Positions 32,145-42,827 of a stretch of 64,000 nt of DNA are shown piece after piece. This DNA comes from Patellaria atrata CBS 101060 (Eukaryota; Ascomycota; Dothideomycetes; Patellariales; Patellariaceae), in NCBI GenBank assembly GCA_010093705.1, contig MU006090.1, positions 1,081,817 to 1,145,816 of the forward strand, read 5' to 3'. Numbering within the stretch: the stretch's first letter is position 1; each line of letters opens with the position of its first letter. Position numbers and translations under genes: made by a program. Below the pieces are notes generated by a model. It ran no database searches, was not told the origin of the DNA, and was given only the letters and a program-made list of their open reading frames with translations.

Positions 32145-34634
32145 ATGACTGTAACGTACGACACGTCCTACCGTGGGTGGTCACAGGGCTCATCAGCTAT
32201 GACTTGCCTTGAGGACAAGTACGAGGTGCAGAAAGAGATCGGAGATGGAAGTTTTGGTAGCGTCGTTTTAGCACGCGTTCGAGGCGCTGGCGCTCACATC
32301 GCACGTAGAGGGACTATGGTATGTCACGCGTTTGAAAGGTTTTGATCAACTTCATCTGATTTTTCATGCAGGTCGCAATCAAGACGATGAAGAAATCGTT
32401 CGAATCATTCAATCATTGTCTTGAATTACGGGAAGTCATCTTTTTAAAAACTCTCCCTCCTCATCCTCATCTAGTACCAGCACTTGATATCTTCCTTGAT
32501 CCATTCAGCAAGAAACTCCACATTGCTATGGAGTACATGGACGGTAATCTTTACCAGCTTATGAAATCAAGGGAATACAAGCACTTGGACTCCGCAAGCG
32601 TAAAGAGTATCCTCTTTCAAATAATGTCTGGATTGGAACACATCCATGAACATAGCTTCTTCCATCGGGACATCAAACCTGAGAACATTCTCGTCTCTAC
32701 TTCGGCTCCACACGACTCATCTAACGCTTTCCGTCGGTACTCAGCTCTGGTCACGCCACCTTCTACGCCCCCGGTCTTTACGATCAAGATTGCAGATTTT
32801 GGACTGGCCCGTGAGACACATTCAAAGTTGGCTTATACAACCTATGTATCAACAAGATGGTATCGTGCCCCGGAGGTTCTATTACGAGCTGGCGAGTACT
32901 CAGCACCTGTAGATATATGGGCTGTAGGAGCAATGGCTGTAGAGATTGCAACGTTGAAGCCATTATTTCCCGGTGGGAACGAGGTAGATCAGGTCTGGAG
33001 AGTATGCGAAATAATGGGTAGTCCAGGGGGTTGGGTGAATAAGCACGGAAACCGAGTTGGGGGAGGAGAATGGAAAGACGGTGTACGTCTAGCGCAAAAG
33101 CTAGGCTTTGCATTCCCTAAGGTATTCTTTTTTTCAATCTGTCGTCGGAAGTCCCTGCTGATTATTCATTCAGATGGCCCCACACTCGATGGAAACCATT
33201 CTGCCTTCCCCAGAATGGCCGTCAAGTCTCGCAAACTTCGTCACGTGGTGTTTAATGTGGGATCCCAAGAACCGTCCGACCTCGACTCAGGCTTTGAACC
33301 ATGAATATTTTGCTGATGCTGTGGATCCCCTCCGTCCAAAAACTTCGTCATCACGGTTCCTTTCGCGGAAGCAGTCAGATCTTAGTGGCACTACTGCCCG
33401 AGACCCCAATGATTCGGTGCCAAGCCTCAGCTCGAAGACGTCTTCATGGTTTAGAAAATCACTCGTTGCTCGCGAGAGCGGCCCAGCTGTACCACAGCAC
33501 ACCGCCAACATCAGACCTGCATCGCCACGTCCAGCACCTATGCATTCTAATACTGACACTGCCGTAGCTAGCAAGGTTAGGCCTAGCGCCAGTAAGCGGG
33601 CTACGTGGGCAAACGGAGTACCATCAAATGCCGCACCCATGCCAATCTTACCATCAATAAGACCAGTTTCTCCACTATCAGATGCAGTAACTGCACAGGG
33701 AAACACGAGAGTAATTAATGGAGAAGAGAAGGCCGTTAAGAAGATTGGACGTCAACTATCTGTTCAATCACATGGAAATCATTATGCGGATGTACACAGA
33801 CAAGAGGCCGAAAGAGCGTTGAACGGTCATTCAGGTGTTGCTTCACCATCAAGTGGTCACAGAGAGAGTTTCTTCTCCCACTTACGGAAGCGTGCCAGAA
33901 GGCTATCTGGACGCTATCAAACGCCCATGTCACCTAACTCAGACGACATCGAAGCAAATGCGGGATGTGCACCATGGGTCAGCAGTAACAGGCAATCCAT
34001 GGTCGTCGACTCAGTTCCCGCTCCAATGCAGCAACACGCGAATTTTGCAGAACTTGACAAAGCTCTTCAGAATGTTCGCTACAGTCTCGACGCGTCCCAA
34101 GCTTCCTGCGTAAAGAATGTGTCTCGCGTAGCAAGTAACCCAGTATTGAAAAGACACCATTCCGTCCCAAACGGCCAAGAGAATGCTTCAGCCGATCCTT
34201 CACAGTCACCGGTTGCCGTTGGCGGACCCATTTCAAGTCGTACGAGGAGAGCCCTTCAAAAACAGTCTCATCCAAGTCATCGATACGAAACACCTGATGA
34301 GGAGGAGGAACTCCTCGATGAGGCTCTTACATCTGCCCATACGGCTGCAGCGCGACTAGACCGACAACTACAGCAGAAGTCAACTGGCCTCCCTACTCCA
34401 GCATCAGTCGTAGCTACGACATCTTATCTTACCCCATCACCATCTGCAAATCGTAACAGCGTCAACTTTGGTCAAGATCCCTATGCGACTCCTTCTAAAC
34501 CATTGGAGATCACCAAGACACGACCAAAGCAAGAAGACCACAACCCCAAGTGGCCCACACCACCCTATGACGAAAACGATTGGGCAACGGCTGCAGCAGC
34601 TAGCATATTCGCAGCGCAAGCAGGGTACAGATAG
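32145..34634 (+). CDS. ime2: IME2/MAK-type (RCK family) protein kinase
   Basis: Three exons, 32145..32318, 32372..33121, 33174..34634; 794 residues. Kinase motifs are complete: GDGSFGSVV (34-41), VAIK (Lys62), HRDIKPEN (156-163), ADFGLA (199-204), a T-x-Y activation loop YTTYVSTRWYRAPE (Thr214-Tyr216) and DIWAVGAMAVE. A short fungal insertion sits between HRD and DFG. The T-x-Y plus STRWYRAPE combination places it with IME2, MAK and ICK rather than with MAP kinases. Fungal members control meiosis, conidiation or the response to light and starvation. The C-terminal half is Ser/Pro/Arg-rich and likely disordered, with many possible phosphosites. ATG 32145 is the first in frame; ATG 32199 is a possible alternative. 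The last intron ends directly before an in-frame ATG. Confidence 0.9.
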
Positions 34635-36620
34635 CCCCGCCTAAAGTGACCTTTTCATATTATTTCCCAAAAATTGTATTATATGCACTTCCGTCAGGTT
34701 CACCCATGCGGCTCTTGAGCCTCCCGACTATGGAAATCTAGTACGGGCTTAGACCTACTGGGACGGACCAGGCAACCTCGCAAAAGTATGAAAGCATATA
34801 CTGGTGTTTCTGGCGTCTTTCTCCATCACTCGCTCGGTTTCGGCCTCATAGATCCATTCAATTTGGCGGCATATATCTTCGCATGGTGTTGGCTGTGTCC
34901 TTGTTTTCAGCGCTTCTTATTCCCCAATTGGCCTCTTCGAATTTCCTTCTGTATTACATGGCCCGGGATTCTTCTCTCACCGATTTCTTTTTCTTTGATA
35001 CCATACTAGACCATCTGTAGTGTATTTCTACGGCGTTCCCTCGCGCATAGCTTGGTCTTATTCGAATTCAGCTCAACGGAGGGAAGGTTCGAGAGACACG
35101 ACTGCTACACAGCATCTACTTTTTTTTTGACTGTTCATTCTCTTCTTTGTCTGATTCTATCGTTCGTTAGCCTCTGGCCCTGGCTGAATTTTCATATCTT
35201 ATCCATATAAGTACCCCCATGGAAGGGAGGGAACACTATTGTAATTATCTAATGATGGAATCAAGGCGGATGAACCACAAAGGAGTGGTGGAAAAGACTC
35301 TAGAATTGAGTCCTCGCTTAGGACGTTGCATCGCAAGATATTCTTGTCTTTCTGTGAGGTTAAGGATTATCTAGGCTGCGATCACATTGCTCGCTGTGAG
35401 CCGAAAAAGTAGATATAAGTAGTGGAAATTTGAAAATGCCTCCCAGCTCTAACACCTTCGCGCAATCTAATGATAACTTGATTCTACTTTTGTAAGTGGC
35501 GGTAAATTGGAAGTTCAATACCATCTATCATGTCCTCACTAATACTTGCTCTCTCAGGGCAGATCATGATGCCGAATAATCAGATCTTCACTCTTCACTC
35601 CCAGGTGAAGTGATCTTCATTATATTCGCTTTCGTTTCACAACCTTTTCGTTCTGTCACGCAGATATCCTTAAATACGACGACGTCCCACCAGAACCCCT
35701 CGATTTCGTGATGAGTCAAGCAATACAACAAGAAGCATAATAGTTAGAGTATCATCTTACATCTTCACATAACAGGAAAGTTTCACTTTGCGAGCTTAGA
35801 AGCTCATATCCAGCGGTTGAAGACGAGTGGGCCTGTATTAAACCTTGCGAGCTTTGGCGTGACCGTATGAGCATCATTGATCATCTGCTACCGGCAGCGT
35901 AGTGATCATACTTTTGTCTTTTAGGGGATTTGAGACAGTATCTGTATAGAGGATATTTTTTCGTCCCCTTCGAAGTCTATGGACATTAATGGGCAGAGGA
36001 CTGATCATAAGAAGCGGATATAATCAAGGGCTACAGTCTTACCGGAATTATAAGAGCTAGTAGTACTGCAATAGCCCGTACAGCTTCCACACCATTATGT
36101 TCCTAATGTCAAAAGCGTAGTGAACTGCAACCATTGACGAGATTACGGATTCTGAAATTGACTAACGGATCGTGTTATGCGTATGGACACAATTGACAGC
36201 TGTGTGCATAAATTGTTTCCTCCAATTCAAATCACCGAACGGGAACAGTGTTGGGACAAAGAGTTGGCGCAACGGCGAGTTTCTACTAATCGAACACGGT
36301 GACTGTGTCTACGACGTCTTGAACTTGAGGAATTTCTTGTCTGTGGTGCAGTTCAGTTTGTTCAAAACCCATTCGATTCGGGGTGTACAGAGCAGGCACT
36401 AATTCATCTTCTTTTGTACGCCGTACAGTAGGGCCATATTTTCCAGAGCATGTGGGGGAAAGTTTTCCGGACAACGGTCTCGCTTGTATTCAATGAGGAC
36501 CCTTCAGCTTAAAGGTGGGTTCCATTTTGGTCGCATGAAGATACCTCTAGTCGGCCACAGGTACCCACTATAATTCCGTATACCGGGCAACCTGAGGAAG
36601 GAAATTCGTGTGTATTGAGG
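34635..36620. other. 2-kb gene-poor region
   Basis: Begins with the T-rich 3' region of the kinase gene. Frames at 34788-35009 and 36172-36402 show nothing recognisable. No repeat or RNA gene was seen. Confidence 0.45.
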
Positions 36621-38524
36621 TTAACCACCCTTGAATACGACGTTCAAAAGGTTCGGTCTATGCGCAATATGCCGGGTAATCAAGAAGAATATAACCATTA
36701 AAAAACAATAACAGAGCCATGCCCACCATCGGTTAGGTATCATTGACATGCTAAAAATACCGGTCACTAGAGAAAGAGGGAGGTATATCTATACGGAGCT
36801 CAAGGTTAGCTTTTTAAAAGGGTTGAGCATGCCTAGGAGTTCATACCACAGTCATTCTTGTCAGTGTCGCTATCTGGATGTTCTGCGCTGCTGCACTTCT
36901 ACCAAGTTCCCGCGTAATACCACTTTCCTTAAGGGTGGACGCGCTAACAATCCCATCCTTCAATCCATTGAAGAGATCGAATTTCTGGTGAAGGGACAAA
37001 TGCATAGATCGTAGATCGTCTACGTGACCTCGTACGTCCGAAATGTATTCCCGCCACGTTTCTTTATATTCGTCGCTACCACTTACCTCAAAACACGGAA
37101 GATCATTGGTTTCGAAATTCTCCCAGGCCGCGACGGTCCTTCGTATACAATCTCGGAATTTGCGAATGGTGGATATCGTGACGGTAAGTTCTCTGGTCCT
37201 TGTAAGGTGTTCGTCATCGAAGAATTCCACGATAGTGCTCTCTTCCTGTCATGCGCAGTTAGTTGGCTTTGGATAGGACCGGGACGTGTTGTTTACATAT
37301 GGAGCCATCCTTTCCTCGAAGACATTGATAAGTGCGCCCCATTCTCTTGTCGATTGCATCATACGCCTGGCGAACACCATGAGGTAATATTGACGCGGGT
37401 TCCAAATAGGGAATTCGACCCAGATAGAGCCACCACTTGCGGGATCTATACCACCGTCAATGTATGTTCTCTCGTCAGGCTCACTGCCATAGAAAGTATC
37501 AACGAAGCAATAAGAGGTCCACAGCCATTCATCCACCCCGGTCACCAGGAACGACGTCTGCGCTTCATGGTACATTTCATTTCGCTCATCTTCGTTTCGA
37601 GCAAGGGGTAGCGGCCTTGATTTTCGTAGGAGACCATTTCGAAAGCGTCTCCTGTCTTCGTTATGGGCCCCCCGGCGTAGAGCAAAATAAGGTATGTGAA
37701 ATTCCAGGGCGTATCTAGGAGACAGGCTGCTCTGGAGGTAATTAGTGTATGCATGGATTTTCAAGACGGCCCCTGAGGGCCACAAACTTCCATACCAGTG
37801 AGCTACGGAAGAGCGCTCTTGCCAGGAGATGTCGATGAAAAAAGCTTCTCAACGCTGGTGCCATAACATCAGGCGCTGTCGAGGCAATAGCGATCATACA
37901 TGTTGGAGTGACATTGGCAGTATAACTTGAACAGTCAGAGAAAACAAGGTGGGATTAGGTCTTCAGTGGCACACATATTTCTTTTCTCCGCTCCGTTGTC
38001 TTGTCTCTATCTCTGTTAGCCTCGTCCCAGTCAACGTGTTGATTTGCTTATACATTTTCACGCAGTTTCTGGAAAAAATCATGCATGTTGTATATCTCAT
38101 TGACCACATGTTCTCCAGGCGTTGGATAGTTCATATACCCTCGTGGACCTTCCGAGTCCCACGCCCTCGGCCATGAGTTTGAACCTTCTATGTCTTTACG
38201 GTCATTCATCATCGCAACATCATTGCCCGTGATTGTCGTTGGACTCCCAGTCTCGAGGTCTTCTAACTTAGCTAATCGCATGTATTCCCCCAAAGCAGCG
38301 TATTGGATCCTTAGATTCCCTTGGGGGCTGTCGGAGGGGTCCAACCGGGTACCTCGTGTTTTGAGGAATTCAAATACGAGAGCATCAGTCGTCCGAGGGT
38401 CAAACTTCAGTCTTTGTTCGTCTTGCTGTGAGTAGACATGTTGTGGCTGGCGTTTAATGAATTTCCTCTTCCATGTGGATGCTGGGTCGTGGAAATGCAC
38501 CCTCCCACCTGATCCTGACCACAT
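36621..38524 (-). CDS. CorA-like membrane protein of filamentous fungi, possibly frameshifted
   Basis: Segments on the minus strand: 38054-38524 (MWSGSGGRVHFHDPASTWKR...), a middle block near 37830-37940, then 37297 up to about 37830 (AHWYGSLWPSGAVLKIHAYT...), 36847-37245 (EESTIVEFFDDEHLTRTREL...) and 36621-36788. The last exon supplies the membrane part: IYLPLSLVTGIFSMSMIP, a charged turn, then WAWLCYCFLMVIFFLIT, i.e. the two C-terminal helices of the CorA fold; the GMN motif of true Mg2+ channels is absent (GIFSMS). The preceding helix LHQKFDLFNGLKDGIVSAST is characteristic. The junction between the first and second segments is not resolved: the flanking frames disagree at a run of six T, so either a one-base indel or a missed exon is present. 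Transport is not demonstrated for this fungal group. Confidence 0.6.
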
Positions 38525-38916
38525 GTTGGAGAGGTTTTATAATCTATGTTATTTTATAACCATCCCGTATAATTTTCCATGAGATAAAGCTTCTTTATAG
38601 ACACTGTCAAGACCTAAACTTGCGACGAGAACCATATCAGGGCTTTTTGACTGGTGAAGATGTTCACGACACGCAAGGCTGAGAGCTGCCTTGTCAAACG
38701 AGAAGGATTATCCTGCAGGTAGCTTTTCGAGCTGCATGCACGCATCGGTTCGCCTTGGAGCATCGGCACATTAACATGCTTGTACCATAGAAACCTCTAC
38801 AACTGAAATTTTCTTTATTAGCCTTGCGAACCCTTAACATCTCACATTTAGTAACAATATCATTATCGTCTAGCGGGAAGGAGACATCATTCCTACTCGA
38901 GTTACAAGTTACAATA
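38525..38916. other. divergent intergenic region
   Basis: Between the CorA-like gene and the cysteine-rich gene. I see nothing else in it. Confidence 0.5.
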
Positions 38917-39466
38917 ATGGGTTGGTCGTGTGTAAGTACAAGTTTATATCTTCGCTAGCGACAATTAGTCTATACTGTGCTCAAAAGAAGATGACCTATA
39001 CTTCTACCTTGCTGATTCGAGTAGTGCTCGAACAGTTGCTCAACATCGAACGGTAATGACAGGGATACCTGTATTAAGTGTAAACACTCCAAGTGCATCA
39101 AATGTGTGAAAGATGGTGGATCAGGGGTAGAATGCTTTGATGGCTTGACGGAGCCCGAAACGGGTGCATACTATTGTGTAAGTTTTCGTAGATCCCTCCG
39201 AAGCCCTAGACTTACCTGATGTAATCCAGTGTACCTGCAATTATGGTCCCATGCTTCGTGAAACGACACCGTTATGCGTAAACTGCACCCACCCTGCATG
39301 TGCTCGCTGTCAGGGTACGTCAGACCCGACAATAAACGGTCCAGTTTGTGGACAGAAGCTAAAGAGAAACAGAAGCGGTACTGCCGGCGCTCCTAGATCA
39401 GCAAGAGTGGTCAGAACTTGGAGGACTACGAATATGCATATTTGCCATGGATTTACTAGCTCTTGA
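38917..39466 (+). CDS. small cysteine-rich protein with two Cys/His modules
   Basis: Three exons, 38917..38931, 39025..39177, 39230..39466; 134 residues with 17 cysteines. Exon 1 encodes only MGWSC. Exon 2 holds CSNSC, then CIKCKHSKCIKC; exon 3 holds CTCNYG, then CVNCTHPACARC. Each module thus reads aromatic-x-C-C-x(1-3)-C-x(10-12)-C-x2-C-x-H-x2-C-x2-C, a likely zinc-binding unit. Both introns are phase 0 and both directly follow a TGT cysteine codon, so the second module looks like an exon duplication. No signal peptide is present, so a cytosolic or nuclear zinc-binding protein is more likely than a secreted effector. The W-x-C start recalls RanBP2-type zinc ribbons, but the spacing differs. 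The C-terminal 40 residues are basic. I know of no assigned function. Confidence 0.75.
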
Positions 39467-39969
39467 GACTTTCATGAACTGACTGATGATTCTCAAATAT
39501 CTCTGATTTTGGGACGCCTTTTAGGGGGGTTAAACGCTGTCTTTGCAGCTATTGTCACTTTTTACTATCATTAATATTGGGGGTCTCTAATCTTACGGTA
39601 GAGGATGCCAGTGTATCTAATGTAATACAATGCCTTTAGAGTACATCTACATCTCCACGTTTCGGGTATAGGGGCTCGTATGTTATTGATATAGGTTAGG
39701 ATAGTTTGATAGCATCAAGTGTACTTGTGAGATGCTTCAGGGTGAACCACAAGTGAGAACAGTGGAAAGTTTCATTTAGCCAGTCTGATGAGGAGAGAAT
39801 GTAACTGTATAAACTAAACTCATCGTCCCCTAGTCCTCCCATCTACACCACGCTTACAGTTAACCAATGCCAGCAAAGAAAGTTATTCGCAAACACTGAC
39901 CTTATCCAAACAATACTTTAACCCTATACATACAACCCAGAAAATCAACCAGCAGTGCACTTTTACATA
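39467..39969. other. convergent intergenic region
   Basis: Between the stops of the cysteine-rich gene and the 786-residue gene. No further feature is seen. Confidence 0.5.
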
Positions 39970-42330
39970 TCACCTCCTTCTCTCTTCCCTCTTAAAAGTC
40001 TCGGCTGTCCAACCAAAAGTCCTCTCCAACCGCCGTCCCCAACGTCTCGCAATATAATAAGCAATCTTTCCTCCCGGATGGGGTTCATGTATTTGAATCG
40101 TTTTACGGCCCTCAATATCTCCTGTGCGCTCGAATGACCAAGCAGAACCCCAAAGCTTCTGTGTCTTGCATCCTGCAGATGCCATAGCATGGCGGAAATC
40201 AGAAAAGGGTATCTCGCCGGGTGGGCGGTCAGTGTTTGGGTTGTGGAAGAGCGTCTTGAAAATATTGAGATCACGAAGGGGAACAAAAATGACTTCAGGA
40301 GGGGATTCTGCTGCAGGTGAACCTTCGGGTTCGTCAGGATCTTGTTCCTTCTCCAATTGATCGTCAGCCGGGCCCCGGCTTTTACGTTTAATCTTTTCCT
40401 TTGGCCTATGAAAGGAAGGGCCACTGGTTTCGTAAGTAGGGAATTGGAAGGCTTGGGTTGTTGCAGGTATTGGAGCAGGTATACTGGCGTCGTGAAGACG
40501 TCGTGCATGTTGAATGTCGGCCTGTGTAACTCGTCTTAAACCGTAAGTTTCCGGATCTATTAGGCCAAGGCTAATATGTACACTATTATCGTCGTCCTCT
40601 GTGATGGTATGCTTATCGATGGTGTTCCAGAGGATATCCAGTTGTCTCTCTACCATGGCCATTTTGGTGAGATTCTCATAGGTTCGAGGCTTGTCGCAGG
40701 GGTAGTCCAATCTCTTGAAGAAGATTTCACCGACTTGTTGTAACAAGTTTCCCTCGAATACTTCTTCTGGTGCTCGTTCCATGTTCTTATCAAGCCATTC
40801 CTTATCAGCCAAAATCTTGCCCTTTGTCTCCATCCGTCGTACCCATGGTTGGAAAGCCCGCACTTGTCGTTCAATCTCGTAGAGCAGAGCTAGATCCATC
40901 AACATGTCTTCGATAAATGCTGTCGTAAACCGTCTCTGCTTAGGGTCATTCCGCAAGACATGAACCCAGTTGTTTAGAAGTACGGGTATGCTGATGGTAC
41001 TTAATTTGTTGGGGTCGACAAAGGCATGAAGTATCCACACGATTGGGTCATTCTTGTAATGCTTAATAGCATTGGTAGTCTTAACCGTTGGGTATGTCCG
41101 GCCACTGTCACCTTCGCTTTCCTCTTGGTACGCATAATTCTTACTAAGTGGGAAAGATGTACGTAAAGCAGTACCTATTTCATGGATTAAGGTAGCTGCA
41201 AAATAAGACAAAGCTTGTCGAAGTTCAAGCAAAGCTTCCTCCAATTGAAGATCCGCCCGGGTTGCCACAGAAGGAGATCTGTTTTGCTCTAGAATTACCT
41301 CAATGCAGCCCAAGACGAAGGTCCAGACGCCAAACGAATCATATGCATTCAGGAACAATTTTGCGATACGAGTGGTGACCATGTCCGTTTTTCCCTTCTG
41401 GCCAGTCTTTTCGAGCAGATCTCTGGTATTTCCCCATCCATGTTCACCCTGCACCCGGATACAGTCAGCAAAGTAGCTTGGATCCTCTCGAAGAGTCCAA
41501 ATATGGTCCTCTGCGGCAGATTTCCTTGCATCAACAAGTATCCGCAACTTTTCAAAGTCGAGTGCTTTTGGTGTGCGGTAGGGAGCATCTTGTATCATGC
41601 TTTCGAGCGAATCGAAATAGCCATCGTTTGTGAGGACCTTGGTTTCCGGGATAATAGCAGGAACAGCATTGTACAGATCCATTATGGTGTAGTCGTGCAT
41701 GATGTCGCAGACACAGCGTCGAAGAAACTCGAGAGTCCGTGCCTGCATAAACAGCACCTCCATTCCAACCCCAACATTAACAGCTAAGGTGAATAAATCA
41801 CCCTCACATTCGGAAGCGTTTATAATCCTTCCATAATTAGCGAGATCCGTCTGACCCACAAGCAACATACCAAAGTCAGAAGGATAACGGTTACGGAGTA
41901 TATTTGCTAATGGATTGGAAGATGCTGTGTATATGTTGTCAGGAGCAAAGATGTGAGGATCGGTGCATCCACGAGAATTCAATAGAACTAAAAATGCGTT
42001 TCCATAAGAGAGATATTCAACGTTGAGATGTGGCCACAAGAACTCGAATATCCCCCATTGACCGGGCGGTTCTCTATCTAAAAGGGTTGTGAAACGATTC
42101 CGGTAGTTTCTAGGTATGCACTGTGAGGCGCTCAAAAGTTCTATCCTTTTCGGGTGACTCTTTTTATTCCATCGTTTCTGAATGGTAAGCCCGTGTCGAT
42201 CGAGGACGGCGCGTAGGGATTTTATGGTGGCGTAAATCGACTCAGTAAGCTGAACAACATACGATTTCGCAAATTTTATGTTCGTCTCCTGGGTGGCGCT
42301 AAATATTTCGGTCTCAGTAGTAAGATCCAT
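39970..42330 (-). CDS. conserved fungal protein of unknown function (786 residues)
   Basis: A single uninterrupted frame, unusual here where most genes have introns. The N-terminus contains TESIYATIKSLRAVLDRHGL and TIQKRWNKKSHPKRIELL, then WPHLNVEYLSYGNAFLVLLN followed by HSRG-like NSRGCTDPHIFAPDN. This ordering (a helical start, an IQKRW-x-KK motif, then FLVLLNSRG) recurs in a family of large uncharacterised proteins of filamentous fungi. No signal peptide, membrane span or catalytic motif is visible. The C-terminal part has a basic patch (KEKIKRKSRGP) that could be a nuclear localisation signal, then an acidic/proline-rich stretch. I cannot assign a function. The gene is divergent from ORC6, 497 bp away. 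Confidence 0.85.
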   Translation of the reverse strand: MDLTTETEIFSATQETNIKFAKSYVVQLTESIYATIKSLRAVLDRHGLTIQKRWNKKSHPKRIELLSASQCIPRNYRNRFTTLLDREPPGQWGIFEFLWPHLNVEYLSYGNAFLVLLNSRGCTDPHIFAPDNIYTASSNPLANILRNRYPSDFGMLLVGQTDLANYGRIINASECEGDLFTLAVNVGVGMEVLFMQARTLEFLRRCVCDIMHDYTIMDLYNAVPAIIPETKVLTNDGYFDSLESMIQDAPYRTPKALDFEKLRILVDARKSAAEDHIWTLREDPSYFADCIRVQGEHGWGNTRDLLEKTGQKGKTDMVTTRIAKLFLNAYDSFGVWTFVLGCIEVILEQNRSPSVATRADLQLEEALLELRQALSYFAATLIHEIGTALRTSFPLSKNYAYQEESEGDSGRTYPTVKTTNAIKHYKNDPIVWILHAFVDPNKLSTISIPVLLNNWVHVLRNDPKQRRFTTAFIEDMLMDLALLYEIERQVRAFQPWVRRMETKGKILADKEWLDKNMERAPEEVFEGNLLQQVGEIFFKRLDYPCDKPRTYENLTKMAMVERQLDILWNTIDKHTITEDDDNSVHISLGLIDPETYGLRRVTQADIQHARRLHDASIPAPIPATTQAFQFPTYETSGPSFHRPKEKIKRKSRGPADDQLEKEQDPDEPEGSPAAESPPEVIFVPLRDLNIFKTLFHNPNTDRPPGEIPFSDFRHAMASAGCKTQKLWGSAWSFERTGDIEGRKTIQIHEPHPGGKIAYYIARRWGRRLERTFGWTAETFKREERRR

Positions 42331-42827
42331 GATGGTGAGATACCCAGGTGCAGTTGTTTTAATAGTTTGGAAACTTTGAGGGTTGAGAGAAAAAGAGAAA
42401 GAAAAGCCTTAAGTTGGCGCTCGAGACAGTAGGCAAACAAGTGAGAGACTAAGACAGATTGTGAAGAGTAAAAGTCACAAGAATTCCACTTTGAACATTA
42501 ACATTGTGCACCTGGTGCCGGAGCCTAATGACACCACTGTCATATTTACTACCTTGATCGATCATATTACAAAGCGTATAGGACGCCTCCAAGAATTTCT
42601 GACGACGCATTAATCTAAATTAAATGGCAGGTATCCGCGTAATATCCTCGATGTCGGATGAGGATTGAGGAGTGATGTTGAAATATGAAATTGCTTTTAG
42701 GTTGACGAACTTGGCGGGGAGTGCCACACGAGATCAGCTGACTTGGCGTTTAGGTTAAGTTCAATTTGGACTGTACGGAGTACACTGGAGCTCTCACTTC
42801 CCAAACCAAGAGCTTCATACCACCACC
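42331..42827. other. divergent intergenic region
   Basis: Shared upstream region of the 786-residue gene and ORC6. A GTACGGAGTAC dyad-like word lies just upstream of ORC6 (about 42773-42783). Nothing else is seen. Confidence 0.5.

Noticed and set aside
36841-37230. Stop right after LTRMTVV as the true end of the CorA-like gene
   Set aside because: The stop lies in an intron; splicing 36789-36846 restores the membrane helices expected for the family.
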